64,000 nucleotides of DNA from Dechloromonas sp. H13 (GCF_009469615.1 NZ_SSXX01000002.1:331501-395500); one strand, 5' to 3'; counted from the first letter of the stretch, positions 52,411-61,145 are shown. A program made the numbers and translations. Notes: generated by a model not told the origin, from the sequence alone.

Positions 52411-52434
52411 CAGGATTACAAGTTTGTAATCCTG
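52411..52434. promoter_or_regulatory. Copper box (CopR/CusR operator), perfect palindrome
   Basis: The arms CAGGATTACAA and TTGTAATCCTG are perfect inverted repeats separated by GT. The inner ATTACAA-N2-TTGTAAT matches the heavy-metal response-regulator box type. It lies between the leftward cusF operon and the rightward parDE-copRS operon, so it may control both. Confidence 0.82.
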
Positions 52435-52467
52435 CGTGCTGCCGACGGCGCTTGCGGCTACTGATAA

Positions 52468-52486
52468 ATTGGCATAATGTGCCAAT
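52468..52486. promoter_or_regulatory. parDE operator/promoter
   Basis: ATTGGCA-TAATG-TGCCAAT is a perfect 7-bp inverted repeat overlapping a CATAAT -10 box, 27 bp before parD. A TTGCGG 15 bp upstream of that box could be a weak -35. It fits autorepression by the ParD-ParE complex. Confidence 0.6.
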
Positions 52487-52512
52487 CGGAACATTCAAAG
52501 CGCGAGGGCACC

Positions 52513-52791
52513 ATGGCTACCCGAAATGTGGTTCTAACCGATCACCAATCAAATTTTGTCGAGAAGCTCGTGAAGTCAGGGCGTTACCAGAATGCCAGCG
52601 AGGTCCTGCGGGAAGGGTTACGCCTGATCGAGCGCCGCGAGTCCGAGGACGAAATACGCTTGACCGCACTGCGTGAAGCGGCACGTCTCGGCATTGCCGA
52701 CATCGAGGCCGGCGATTATCGCAGCTTCGATTCGGCAGCAGCCCTGGGTGAACATCTGGCCACATTGACTGCCAAGGCGATCGGCGAATAG
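52513..52791 (+). CDS. parD: ParD-type antitoxin
   Basis: This 92-residue protein has a ribbon-helix-helix N-terminus (NVVLTDHQSNFVEKLVKSGRYQNASEVLREGLRLIERRE) typical of ParD/CC2985 antitoxins. The C-terminal half wraps the toxin. The start is the ATG at 52513, after GCGAGGGC. It overlaps parE by 1 bp, and its own palindrome covers the promoter. It is the first gene of the unit that continues into copR and copS. Confidence 0.9.
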   Translation: MATRNVVLTDHQSNFVEKLVKSGRYQNASEVLREGLRLIERRESEDEIRLTALREAARLGIADIEAGDYRSFDSAAALGEHLATLTAKAIGE

Positions 52792-53165
52792 TGGCTGGCA
52801 ACGTTTGGACCGTTCGCCTGACGGCAAGCGCCGCAGCGGATTTTCGGCAAGTCCTGGGCTGGACGGCGGAGAACTTCGGTACTGCACAGGCCGGAACATA
52901 TGCCGACACCCTGTCTGCCGCGCTGCAGGCCTTGTCTGCCGGCCCCGCCACCATCGGCATCAAGGCGCGCCCCGAAATCGGCGCCGACATCAGGACGCTG
53001 CACGTTGCACGGCAAGGACGCAAGGGCAGGCACTTTGTCCTTTTTCGGGTGACCAGCGTCGATGGACAAGATGTCATCGATGTGCTGCGACTGCTCCATG
53101 ACAGCATGGATTTGAAACGCCATTCACCAGCGGATGAGGCTGGCCCGGCGAAGACGCGACAATGA
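52791..53165 (+). CDS. parE: ParE/RelE-superfamily toxin
   Basis: This 124-residue protein is a little longer than most ParE toxins. It has [34 protein letters not shown] and the C-terminal beta-sheet [30 protein letters not shown]. ParE toxins poison DNA gyrase. It starts at GTG (52791), overlapping the parD stop. Its TGA overlaps the copR ATG (ATGA), so toxin and copper regulator are translationally coupled. The C-terminal 14 residues ([14 protein letters not shown]) extend beyond the usual fold. Confidence 0.88.
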   Translation: MAGNVWTVRLTASAAADFRQVLGWTAENFGTAQAGTYADTLSAALQALSAGPATIGIKARPEIGADIRTLHVARQGRKGRHFVLFRVTSVDGQDVIDVLRLLHDSMDLKRHSPADEAGPAKTRQ

Positions 53166-53833
53166 AAATCCTCATCGTCGAAGACGAAGCGAAGACCGGC
53201 GATTATCTGAAGCAGGGGCTGAGCGAGGCCGGCTTCACTGCCGATCTCGTCCGCAACGGGGTGGACGGGATGCACGAGGGGCTGGCCGGCGAACATGACC
53301 TGCTGATCCTCGACGTCAATCTGCCGGGGCTCGACGGCTGGCAGGTGCTGCAGGCCTTGCGCGCCGCTGGGCGTGACCTGCCGGTACTGTTCCTGACGGC
53401 GCGCGACCAGGTCGCCGACCGCGTCAAGGGGCTGGAGCTGGGGGCCGACGACTACCTGGTCAAGCCCTTCGCCTTTTCCGAGCTGCTCGCCCGCGTGCGC
53501 ACCCTGCTGCGCCGGGGGCGGGCGCGGGAAAGCGCGGTGCTGGCCATCGCCGATCTCGAACTCGACGTGCTCAAGCGCCGCGCGACGCGCGCCGGGCAGC
53601 GCATCGACCTGACCGCCAAGGAGTTCGCGCTGCTCGAACTCTTCCTGCGCCGGCAGGGCGAGGTGCTGTCGCGCAGCTTCATTGCCTCGCAGGTGTGGGA
53701 CATGAATTTCGATTCCGACACCAACGTCGTCGAGGTTGCCATCCGCCGGCTGCGCGCCAAGGTCGACGACGATTTCGCGCCGCGCCTGATCCACACCCTG
53801 CGCGGCATGGGCTACGTCATGGAAATCCGCTGA
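53162..53833 (+). CDS. copR: CopR/CusR-type heavy-metal response regulator
   Basis: This 223-residue OmpR-family regulator has a receiver with Asp51 ([14 protein letters not shown]) and an effector winged helix ([36 protein letters not shown]). The last is the typical copper/silver subgroup sequence. It should bind the copper box at 52411-52434 and activate the cus operon. The ATG overlaps the parE stop, and copS follows after 2 bp. No independent promoter is visible directly before it. Confidence 0.93.
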   Translation: MKILIVEDEAKTGDYLKQGLSEAGFTADLVRNGVDGMHEGLAGEHDLLILDVNLPGLDGWQVLQALRAAGRDLPVLFLTARDQVADRVKGLELGADDYLVKPFAFSELLARVRTLLRRGRARESAVLAIADLELDVLKRRATRAGQRIDLTAKEFALLELFLRRQGEVLSRSFIASQVWDMNFDSDTNVVEVAIRRLRAKVDDDFAPRLIHTLRGMGYVMEIR

Positions 53834-53835
53834 CC

Positions 53836-55194
53836 GTGGCGCGCTGGCACCATTCGCTCACGCTGCGCCTGGCGCTCGCCTTCGCGCTGCTGGCGACCCT
53901 TGTCTTCGCCGCCCTCGGCATCTACCTGAGCCGTTCGGCGGATAGCCACATGGCCGAGCTCGACGCCCACGAACTGCTCGGCAAGCTGGCGCTGGCGCGC
54001 CACATCGGCAGCCGGGAGCAGTCGCCGGCGGCGCTCGCTGCCCGGCTGGCCGATGCCCTGGTCGGCGAGCACGGGGTGCTGGTTGCGGTCGACGGTGAAA
54101 AAGGGCCGATTTTCACCTGGCCCGCGGACGACCAGGCCGCGGTGCTGGCGTCGGCGCCGGCCGGGATCGGCGATACGCCGGTGCGCCTGACGCTGGCCGG
54201 GCAGGACCTGCGGATCGTCGCGGGGCGCATGGAAACGGCCTGGGGCGAGACGGTGCGCGTCGTCGTTGCACGCGACATCCATCACCACACCACCTTCCTC
54301 GACGAGCTGCAGCGCGACTTCTGGCTGGCGGTGCTGGCCGCGGCGCTGCTCACGGTCGTCGTCGGCATGCTGATCGCCCGCCGCGGCATGCGGCCGGTGC
54401 GCGAACTGGCGCATGCCGCCGGGCGCATCTCGGCCGGCCAGCTGGCCGAGCGCATTCCCGAGCGCGACGTGCCGCCCGAGCTGGCCGAGCTGGTCGCCGC
54501 CTTCAACGCCATGCTCGGGCGCCTGGAGGAATCGTTCCGGCGCCTGTCCGATTTCTCGGCCGACCTCGCCCACGAGCTGCGCACGCCGATTCACACCCTG
54601 CGCATGCAGACCGAGGTGTCGCTCGGCAAGGCGCGCGACGCCGACGAATACCGCGACCTGCTGGCCTCCAACCTCGAAGAATACGAGCGCCTGTCGCGGA
54701 TCATCGGCGACATGCTGTTCCTGGCCAAGGCCGATCACGGCCTGGTCGTTCCCGAGCGCCAGGCAGTCGCGCTGCGCGCGCTGTGCCAGCGCCTGCTCGA
54801 CTACTACGGCATCCTCGCCGAGCATCTCAGCCTGCGGCTGGACGGCGCCGAGGTGACCGTGCACGGCGACCGCCTGATGCTGGAGCGGGCAATCGGCAAC
54901 CTGCTGCTCAACGCCATCCAGCACACGCCGGAAGGCGGCCGGGTCGACGTCGGGATCGGCGTGGACGGCGACTGCGCGGTGGTCGGCATCGTCAATTCCG
55001 GGCCGGCCATCCCGCCGGCGGCGCTGGAGCGCATCTTCGACCGCTTCGTGCGCCTCGACAGCACTGCCGAAGGCAGCGGCCTCGGGCTGGCCATCGCCCG
55101 TTCCATCGTTCTCGCCCACCGCGGCACCATCGCTGCCCGTGCCGCCGGGCAGGTCACCGAATTCACCATCCGCCTGCCGCTCGGCACCGGCTGA
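53836..55194 (+). CDS. copS: CopS/CusS-type heavy-metal sensor histidine kinase
   Basis: This 452-residue kinase has membrane helices at about 12-32 and 165-185, flanking a periplasmic sensor of about 130 residues. HAMP, HisKA with His246 (DLAHELRTPIHTL) and HATPase domains (GNLLLNAIQHTPEGG, GSGLGLAI) follow. It senses periplasmic Cu(I)/Ag(I) in characterised relatives. The start is GTG at 53836, 2 bp after copR. The periplasmic part contains copy 12 of the dispersed element, reading VAVDGEKGPIF. Confidence 0.92.
   Translation: MARWHHSLTLRLALAFALLATLVFAALGIYLSRSADSHMAELDAHELLGKLALARHIGSREQSPAALAARLADALVGEHGVLVAVDGEKGPIFTWPADDQAAVLASAPAGIGDTPVRLTLAGQDLRIVAGRMETAWGETVRVVVARDIHHHTTFLDELQRDFWLAVLAAALLTVVVGMLIARRGMRPVRELAHAAGRISAGQLAERIPERDVPPELAELVAAFNAMLGRLEESFRRLSDFSADLAHELRTPIHTLRMQTEVSLGKARDADEYRDLLASNLEEYERLSRIIGDMLFLAKADHGLVVPERQAVALRALCQRLLDYYGILAEHLSLRLDGAEVTVHGDRLMLERAIGNLLLNAIQHTPEGGRVDVGIGVDGDCAVVGIVNSGPAIPPAALERIFDRFVRLDSTAEGSGLGLAIARSIVLAHRGTIAARAAGQVTEFTIRLPLGTG
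54082..54116 (+). repeat. Dispersed TGCGGTCGAC element, copy 12
   Basis: GTTGCGGTCGAC (core 54084-54093) is followed by GGTGAAAAAGGGCCGATTTTC, in the copS sensor-domain codons (VAVDGEKGPIF). Confidence 0.55.
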
Positions 55195-55263
55195 ACGCAG
55201 ATCGCGCTTGCCCAGGCGGCCATCTTTCGTCCAAGCTTCGCCGAAACGCGCACGAGGCCAACC

Positions 55264-56187
55264 ATGGAAATTTCCCAGATCACCCAGGCGCTGCGGCAGG
55301 ATGTCGTGTGGGTCGTGTTCCTCAATGTCCTGCTCCAGCAGATCGGCCTGCCGGTGCCCGCCGTACCGACCCTGCTGCTCGCCGGCAGCCTGGTCGCCGC
55401 GCCCGGCCTGCTCGGCAAGGTGCTGGCGGCGGCCATCGTCGCCTCGGTGCTCGCCGACTGGATCTGGTACCTGGCCGGCCGCGCCTTCGGCTACCGGGTG
55501 CTGGCCGGGCTGTGCAAGCTGTCGATCAATCCTGGTTCCTGCGTCAGCCAGACCGAGTCCCGCTTCATCCGCTGGGGCGTCGCCTCGCTGGTGGTCGCCA
55601 AGTTCATTCCCGGCTTTTCCACCGTCGCGCCGCCGATCGCCGGCTCGATGCGCATGGCGCTGCCCGGCTTCCTGGCCGCGGCCGCCGTCGGTGCCGCCCT
55701 GTGGGCCGGGCTGGCGCTCGGCGCCGGCTGGCTCCTGCGCGAGCAGGTGCATGCGGCGCTCGCTGTCCTCGACGAGCAGGCGGGCAGCGCCCTGCTCATC
55801 GTGCTCGCCGTCGGCGCCGTCTGGCTGGGCTGGAAGCTGTGGCAGAAATACCGCTTCCGGCAATTCTGCACGGTGCCCCACATCACGCCGGACGAACTGC
55901 TGGCGGCGCTGGCCGGCGAGCAGCCGCCGCTGTTCCTCGACCTGCGTGGGGCGACGATGATCGCCGCGACCGGCCCGATTCCGGGGGCGACGGTGGCCGA
56001 GCACGACTTCCTGCTCGACGCCGTCGGACACTGGCCGAAGGAGCGGCCGATCGTCACGCTCTGCGCCTGCCCGGAAGACGCCGGCGCGGTCCAGGCCGCC
56101 CGCCGCCTGCTGGAAGCGGGCTACCTGTCGGTGCGCCCGGTGCAGGGCGGCTACGAGGCCTGGCTGGCCGCCGTCGCGAAGGCGTAG
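55264..56187 (+). CDS. DedA-family membrane protein fused to a rhodanese domain
   Basis: This 307-residue protein has a DedA/SNARE-associated membrane domain at about 1-200 (RFIRWGVASLVVAKFIPGFSTVAPPIAGSMRM). A C-terminal rhodanese domain spans about 215-305 and has a catalytic-type Cys267 in TLCACPEDAGAVQAA. DedA proteins transport undecaprenyl phosphate or phosphatidyl lipids, or support membrane homeostasis. Rhodaneses move sulfane sulfur. The fusion recurs in betaproteobacteria without a known role. It lies 69 bp after copS in the same direction and may belong to the copper stress unit. Confidence 0.87.
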   Translation: MEISQITQALRQDVVWVVFLNVLLQQIGLPVPAVPTLLLAGSLVAAPGLLGKVLAAAIVASVLADWIWYLAGRAFGYRVLAGLCKLSINPGSCVSQTESRFIRWGVASLVVAKFIPGFSTVAPPIAGSMRMALPGFLAAAAVGAALWAGLALGAGWLLREQVHAALAVLDEQAGSALLIVLAVGAVWLGWKLWQKYRFRQFCTVPHITPDELLAALAGEQPPLFLDLRGATMIAATGPIPGATVAEHDFLLDAVGHWPKERPIVTLCACPEDAGAVQAARRLLEAGYLSVRPVQGGYEAWLAAVAKA

Positions 56188-56206
56188 CAGGCCGGCGCGC
56201 TCCGGC

Positions 56207-57124
56207 TCACGCCTGTTCCCACGGCGGCACCGGGTTGAAGGTCCGTTCCAGTTCGTTCAGGAAGACCCGCACCTTCGGCACGCGCACCCGGTTGGGGGTG
56301 TAGCAGGCGTAGAGGTAGCGGCCGAAGCTGCTGACCGGCTCCCAGTCGCCGAGGATGGCCTGCAGGCGGCCGCGCGCCAGTTCCGGGCCGCACAGGTAGG
56401 TCGGCAGGATCGCCAGGCCGTGGCCGGCGAGCACGGCGTCGAGGATGCAGTCGACGTTGTTGAAGTCGAACTTGCTGGCGACCGGGATGCTGATCTCTTC
56501 GCCGGCGCGGTCGACCAGCCGCCAGGTGCGGCCGTCCTCCGGCAGCATGTAGCTGAAGCAGGGGTGATGGGCCAGGTCGTGCGGCGTCTTCGGTTCGCCG
56601 TGCGCGGCGAAATAGGCGGGCGTGCCGCAGATCAGGCGCTTCATCGGTACCACCTTGCGGGCCACGGCGTCCTGCGGCGGCGCCCGCGTCAGGCGCAGCG
56701 CGAGGTCGATGTTGTCGTCGACGAGGTCGACCAGCGCGTCGGTCAGCACCAGCTCGCAGCCCAGGTCGGGATACTTGGCGACGACCTGCGGCAGCAGCGG
56801 GGCGATGTACATGCGGCCGAAGGTGATCGAGGCGCTGATGCGCAGCACGCCGCGCGGCGCGTCGCCGAGGTTCCTGACGGCGACCTCGGTGCCGTGGATC
56901 GCCTCCAGCGCGCGCAGTGCGTGCTGGTGGAAGACCTCGCCGGAAGGTGTCAGGCCGAGCTTGCGCGTCGAGCGCTCGAAGAGGCGCACGCCGAAGGTGC
57001 GTTCGAGCTCGGCGACCTGCTTGCTGACCTGCGCCCGCGTGCAGTCCAGGCGGCGGGCGGCGGCCGCCATGCTGCCGCTTTCGACGACCTTGACGAAACA
57101 GTCCCAACTCGCGAGCCATGCCAT
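56207..57124 (-). CDS. LysR-family transcriptional regulator
   Basis: This 305-residue regulator has an N-terminal winged helix (GSMAAAARRLDCTRAQVSKQVAELERTFGVRLFERSTRKLGLT) and a substrate-binding domain (LRISASITFGRMYIAPLLPQVVAKYPDL). The start is taken as the ATG at 57124 (MAWLASWDCFVKVVESG); one 30 bp earlier is possible. It is divergent from an MFS transporter and thioesterase pair, and probably controls them. The effector is unknown. Confidence 0.87.
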   Translation of the reverse strand: MAWLASWDCFVKVVESGSMAAAARRLDCTRAQVSKQVAELERTFGVRLFERSTRKLGLTPSGEVFHQHALRALEAIHGTEVAVRNLGDAPRGVLRISASITFGRMYIAPLLPQVVAKYPDLGCELVLTDALVDLVDDNIDLALRLTRAPPQDAVARKVVPMKRLICGTPAYFAAHGEPKTPHDLAHHPCFSYMLPEDGRTWRLVDRAGEEISIPVASKFDFNNVDCILDAVLAGHGLAILPTYLCGPELARGRLQAILGDWEPVSSFGRYLYACYTPNRVRVPKVRVFLNELERTFNPVPPWEQA

Positions 57125-57184
57125 GTTGTCAATGATCCGTTGACGTAATGGCAAGAATTATGGGCTATTTGCCAACCAAATTGA

Positions 57185-57196
57185 CAACTATAGTTG
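57185..57196. promoter_or_regulatory. Palindrome in the LysR/MFS divergent region
   Basis: CAACTATAGTTG is a perfect 12-bp palindrome in the 114-bp gap between the divergent genes. It is a candidate LysR operator. Confidence 0.4.
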
Positions 57197-57238
57197 CCTC
57201 GTCTTTCAAAAACGAACTATCGAGCGGGGAATTTCATC

Positions 57239-58456
57239 ATGTTGCGTTCATTGTTGGGCCGGCCCGACGTCCTGGTCACCACGCTGGCGGCTGCCGGCAT
57301 CCTGATGGTCACCATGGGCGCGCGCCAGTCGCTCGGGCTGTTCGTCGCCCCGCTCGACGCGACGACCGGGCTGGGCATCGCCACCATCAGCCTGGCGCTG
57401 GCGATCGGACAATTCACCTGGGGCGCCATCCAGCCGGTGGCCGGCGCGGTGGCCGACCGCTACGGGCCGCGCACCGTGCTGATCGGCGGCCTGCTGGTGC
57501 TGGCCCTGGGCAGCGCCATCACCCCGTTCATGGGCAGCGGCTTCGGCCTGATCGTCTCGCTCGGCCTGCTCTCGGCCATGGGCTCGGGGGCCGGCAGCTT
57601 TTCGGTGCTGATCGGTGCCGCCGCGCAGCGCCTGCCGATCGAGGCGCGCGGCTCGGCCTCGGGCGTCATCAACGCTGGCGGCTCGTTCGGCCAGTTCGTC
57701 TTCGCACCGATCCTGCAGAAGCTGATCCAGTCGGTCGGCTGGATGGGGGCGATGTGGGCGATGGCGGTCATGACCCTGGCCGCGCTGCCGCTGGTCGGCC
57801 GCTTGACCAAGGCGGCACCGGCGCCAGCCAAACACGCCGAGCACGACACCGGCGTGCTCAACGCGGTCGGCAGCGCAATGAAGGATCGCAGCTACCTGCT
57901 GCTGCACGCCGGCTTCTTCACCTGCGGCTTCCATATCGCCTTCCTTGTCACCCACCTGCCGGGCGAGGTCAACCTGTGCGGCCTGCCGCCGTCGGTGGCC
58001 AGCTGGTCGCTGGCGATCATCGGCCTGGCCAACATCTTCGGTAGCCTCTACGCCGGCTCGTGCATCTCGCGCTACCGCAGCAAGTACGTGCTGGCCGCCA
58101 TGTACGGCTCGCGCGCCGTGCTGATCGCCCTCTACCTGATGCTGCCGCGCACCGAGCTGAACTTCTACCTGTTCGCCGCCGGCCTCGGCTTCACCTGGCT
58201 GGCGACCGTGCCGCCGACCGCCGCCATCGTCGGCAAGCTGTTCGGCATCCGCTACCTCGCCACGCTGTTCGGCCTCACCCTGCTCAGCCACCAGATCGGC
58301 GGCTTCCTCGGCGCCTGGCTCGGCGGCCTGGCGATCACCCGCTTCGGCGACTTCGGATGGATGTGGTACGCCGACATGGCGCTCGCCGCCGCTGCCGCCA
58401 TCCTCAACCTGCCGATCCGCGAGGCGCCGGTGGCCCGGGCGCTGGCTCCGGCCTGA
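57239..58456 (+). CDS. MFS transporter
   Basis: This 405-residue protein has twelve membrane helices and the MFS signature between helices 2 and 3 (GAVADRYGPRTVLIGG). It resembles oxalate/formate-antiporter-like and monocarboxylate MFS carriers, but no substrate can be assigned. The ATG at 57239 has a GGGGA element upstream. The thioesterase gene follows after 14 bp. It is divergent from a LysR gene. Confidence 0.85.
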   Translation: MLRSLLGRPDVLVTTLAAAGILMVTMGARQSLGLFVAPLDATTGLGIATISLALAIGQFTWGAIQPVAGAVADRYGPRTVLIGGLLVLALGSAITPFMGSGFGLIVSLGLLSAMGSGAGSFSVLIGAAAQRLPIEARGSASGVINAGGSFGQFVFAPILQKLIQSVGWMGAMWAMAVMTLAALPLVGRLTKAAPAPAKHAEHDTGVLNAVGSAMKDRSYLLLHAGFFTCGFHIAFLVTHLPGEVNLCGLPPSVASWSLAIIGLANIFGSLYAGSCISRYRSKYVLAAMYGSRAVLIALYLMLPRTELNFYLFAAGLGFTWLATVPPTAAIVGKLFGIRYLATLFGLTLLSHQIGGFLGAWLGGLAITRFGDFGWMWYADMALAAAAAILNLPIREAPVARALAPA

Positions 58457-58470
58457 AACCAGGAGAAACC

Positions 58471-58905
58471 ATGATGAGCACATTGCGCCCCGGCGTCTCG
58501 ATCGCCACCCTCAACGAACGCGGCAGCGAATACCTGCCCGGCTATCTCGGCATCGAGATGCGCGAACTGGCCCCCAATTCGCTGACCAGCCGGATGCCGG
58601 TCAGGAAGCTCCATTTCGCGCCGAACGACTTCCTGCACGCGGCGAGCGTCGTGGCGCTGGCCGACACCACCTGCGGCTACGCGACCATCGCCCATCTGCC
58701 GGAAGGCGCGCAGTCGTTCACCACCATCGAGCTCAAGAGCAACCATCTCGGCACCGTCCGCGACGGCAGCATCGCCTGCGTGGCGACGGCGCAGCACCTC
58801 GGGCGCAACACGCAGGTCTGGGATGCCGTGGTCACCGACGAGGCGGACGGGCGCCAGCTGGCGCTCTTCCGCTGCACGCAGATGATCCTCTGGCCGAAGG
58901 GCTGA
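58471..58905 (+). CDS. PaaI-family hotdog thioesterase
   Basis: This 144-residue hotdog-fold protein has the PaaI-type segments NDFLHAASVVALADTTCGYATIAHLP and FTTIELKSNHLGTVRDGSIACVA. Such enzymes hydrolyse acyl- or aryl-CoA esters. AGGAGA precedes the ATG at 58471. It is probably co-transcribed with the upstream MFS gene, suggesting uptake and CoA-dependent breakdown of an organic acid (inference). Confidence 0.85.
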   Translation: MMSTLRPGVSIATLNERGSEYLPGYLGIEMRELAPNSLTSRMPVRKLHFAPNDFLHAASVVALADTTCGYATIAHLPEGAQSFTTIELKSNHLGTVRDGSIACVATAQHLGRNTQVWDAVVTDEADGRQLALFRCTQMILWPKG

Positions 58906-58988
58906 CCGCAGCCTGACGGCATCCGGCGATTAGGGCGGGGCGGAACGATGCCGGCGACCCGGCCCCGCGCACCGCTCGCTCCGGCGGA

Positions 58989-59354
58989 TCACTCGGCGAG
59001 CTGGCCGATCAGGTATTTCTCGAGAAGCTCGCCGGCTTCCGCGGAATGCGGCCGGCCCCGGGTCTTGGTCCGGTAGGCTTCGGAGGCCTCCTGGCCGCAC
59101 CAGGGGACGATGATGCCGGGCTTCGTGGGATGCAGCGGCAGGTAGGGGGTCAGGTCGTAGACCTTGCCCTCGATCGCCATCCAGCAGTCGTCCGCCTGGC
59201 CATGGCGCGATACCTCGGCCAGTGGAATCCGGCTTGCCGGCAGGATGGGCTGTGGAGCCTCGATCGTTGGCGAGGGTGGCGGGCTGAATAACCAGACAAG
59301 CAGGACCGCCACGCAGAACAATCCGGTTCCGACAGTGAAGGCAACGCGCATCAT
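58989..59354 (-). CDS. Membrane-anchored cytochrome b5-like protein
   Basis: This 121-residue protein has one N-terminal membrane helix (about 6-21) and a cytochrome b5-like heme domain (HGQADDCWMAIEGKVYDLTPYLPLHPTKPG, then GRPHS). The two His of the LHPTKPG and GRPHS segments are the expected heme ligands. Two adjacent ATGs (59354, 59351) are possible starts. It overlaps the end of the ferric-reductase-like gene, so the pair is translationally coupled and may form a short electron chain from NAD(P)H to a periplasmic heme. Confidence 0.85.
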   Translation of the reverse strand: MMRVAFTVGTGLFCVAVLLVWLFSPPPSPTIEAPQPILPASRIPLAEVSRHGQADDCWMAIEGKVYDLTPYLPLHPTKPGIIVPWCGQEASEAYRTKTRGRPHSAEAGELLEKYLIGQLAE

Positions 59355-60604
59355 CGGAAATCGAATCTTTCGAAGTGGATTCGTGACGCCGCCACGCCGC
59401 GGGCCGCCAGGATCCCGATGACCGAGTCGAGCAGTCCCGGCGGTCCGCATAGGTAGCAGTCGCAGCCGGCGAGGCCGCTCGGGTCGGGGATGAGGCGTTC
59501 GATATCGGGATCGGAGGCCCCGGTGGCCAATGCGACGAGACTCAGGCTGTCCTGCCCGGCGGCGATTTCATTCAGTTCCCCGATGTAGGCGGCGTCGGCG
59601 CTTTCCCGATACAGGTAGATCAGTCGGGTCGGCTGCGTCAATGGTCGTGCCCGCAGCAGGGCCAGGAAAGGGGTGATGCCGATGCCGCCGGCGACCCACA
59701 GGCCCGGCGTCGCCCCGGCATCGGCAAGAAAGGCGCCGAACGGGCCTTGCACCCTTGCCGCGAAGCCGCACTGCACGTGCTGCAGGCGGGTCGTGCAATC
59801 ACCGAGCGCCTTGATCCCCATGGCAATCTCGCCATCCTTTCCGATGCGGCTGAGCGAGAACGGGTGATATTCGCCGAAGCCCTTCCAGCTGGGGGCATCG
59901 GCGAATGCGGCCAGCACGAACTGGCCCGGGCGGGCGGTGATGGCGGTTGCCAGCGGGCGCAGCGAGACCTCGATCAGTGCGTGGGCCGGGTGATCGACCC
60001 GGGTGACCACATAGGGGTGCGCCGCCTGGCCGCTGTCGGAACGCAGGAAACGCCAGAGCATCAATGCGATCGCGGCGGCGGGTACCCAGAGCAGCCAGTC
60101 GTCGAGGCCGAGATACACGAGATGCAGGATCGCCAGCACGACCGCTGCGGCGAGCGACAGGTGGAGCCAGCGCCACTTGTCGTAGGCCAGGGCTCGGGAA
60201 AACGCGAGCGCGAGGCCGAGCATCATCGCCAGCAGGGAAGCCCACCCGAGTTGAACCGCAAGGCTGTTCCGCAGCGGGCTGAGCGCTGGCCATGCCAGGG
60301 ATGGCGCTTCGCTCCAGGCATCGACCGACAGGGCGAGGGGATGGAGCAGCAGGACAAGGTAGGCCAGGGTGCCCGAACGATGATGCCATCGATACATGCG
60401 CTCCAGACCCCCCATCCATTCCGCCAACCAGGATTCACGGATCATGAGCAGAAGGCTGACGAGCAGCAACCCCCAGCCGAGCCAGCCGCAGACGATGGCA
60501 ACGCTGCGCCAGAATGCGAGGTCTTCCGGGAAAGCCCAGAATACCGGCAGCCCGACGAGGATGACGGCAGCGAGCGGGAGTGCGAGGTGGCGCCGGGGTG
60601 ACAT
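59351..60604 (-). CDS. Ferric-reductase-like transmembrane protein with FAD/NAD-binding domain
   Basis: This 417-residue NOX/FRE-type flavocytochrome has about six membrane helices (1-195), with His residues in YRWHHRSGTLAYLVLLLHPLAL and WRWLHLSLAAAVVLAILHLVYL for heme b. A ferredoxin-NADP-reductase-like part follows (EYHPFSLSR for FAD, WVAGGIGITPFLALL and YLCGPPGLLDSVI for NAD(P)H). It moves electrons from cytoplasmic NAD(P)H across the membrane. The b5-like protein encoded downstream is a plausible acceptor. The physiological acceptor is unknown. Confidence 0.88.
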   Translation of the reverse strand: MSPRRHLALPLAAVILVGLPVFWAFPEDLAFWRSVAIVCGWLGWGLLLVSLLLMIRESWLAEWMGGLERMYRWHHRSGTLAYLVLLLHPLALSVDAWSEAPSLAWPALSPLRNSLAVQLGWASLLAMMLGLALAFSRALAYDKWRWLHLSLAAAVVLAILHLVYLGLDDWLLWVPAAAIALMLWRFLRSDSGQAAHPYVVTRVDHPAHALIEVSLRPLATAITARPGQFVLAAFADAPSWKGFGEYHPFSLSRIGKDGEIAMGIKALGDCTTRLQHVQCGFAARVQGPFGAFLADAGATPGLWVAGGIGITPFLALLRARPLTQPTRLIYLYRESADAAYIGELNEIAAGQDSLSLVALATGASDPDIERLIPDPSGLAGCDCYLCGPPGLLDSVIGILAARGVAASRIHFERFDFR

Positions 60605-60616
60605 GGGGGCGTCCGC

Positions 60617-60892
60617 CTACCGTTGCGGGACGGCAGGTGAGAGGTGGCTGCAAAAGTCGCGACGCCCGGCGCCGAGCTGCCTTCCCTCGCGGCGGGCACG
60701 TTCTTCCATGGCCTGATGGTGTTCGCGGCGATAGGCCTGGCATTCATCGTAGGATTTGAAGCCGCGAATCCTGGCCTGATGCCCTATCCGTTCTTCGGGA
60801 GACATCAGGTCCCAGCCGCTGGTGTTCTGGTCGCTTGCGCGCCATGGCCCGCGCGCGAGCGAGGAAGCGCATGCGGCGAGCAGGCAGGCCAT
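60617..60892 (-). CDS. Small lipoprotein-like protein of unknown function
   Basis: This is a protein of at least 91 residues with a lipobox-like LLAAC near the N-terminus and a conserved-looking segment (MSPEERIGHQARIRGFKSYDECQAYRREHHQAMEERARREGRQL) rich in His and charged residues. Similar small exported proteins occur near cytochrome and metal genes in betaproteobacteria, without known function. The start is uncertain. From the ATG at 60892 the signal would be too short, and the upstream residues RPLRNTLL would make a better signal peptide if a non-ATG start were used. It precedes the ferric-reductase gene by 12 bp. Confidence 0.6.
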   Translation of the reverse strand: MACLLAACASSLARGPWRASDQNTSGWDLMSPEERIGHQARIRGFKSYDECQAYRREHHQAMEERARREGRQLGAGRRDFCSHLSPAVPQR

Positions 60893-61145
60893 CAGGAGCG
60901 TATTCCGCAGCGGCCGTGAAACGACCGTGGCTGCTTCGCTGGCGGGTGTCGGGTCGAGAGGCTTCCGGGGCACGGTACGGGCAATCAAACGGGCAGATTG
61001 CACTTTACCTTGATTGGCAAGGCGATGGGCGGCACCGGTGGCGCCGGCCAGGGTGCGACCGTGTCCCGGGCGCCACGTTTGAAAGCCCTCGTCCCCGGTG
61101 TTCCGGGCCGCGGACTTCTCGCTTCCAGCGGCTGGGAAATCCCGG

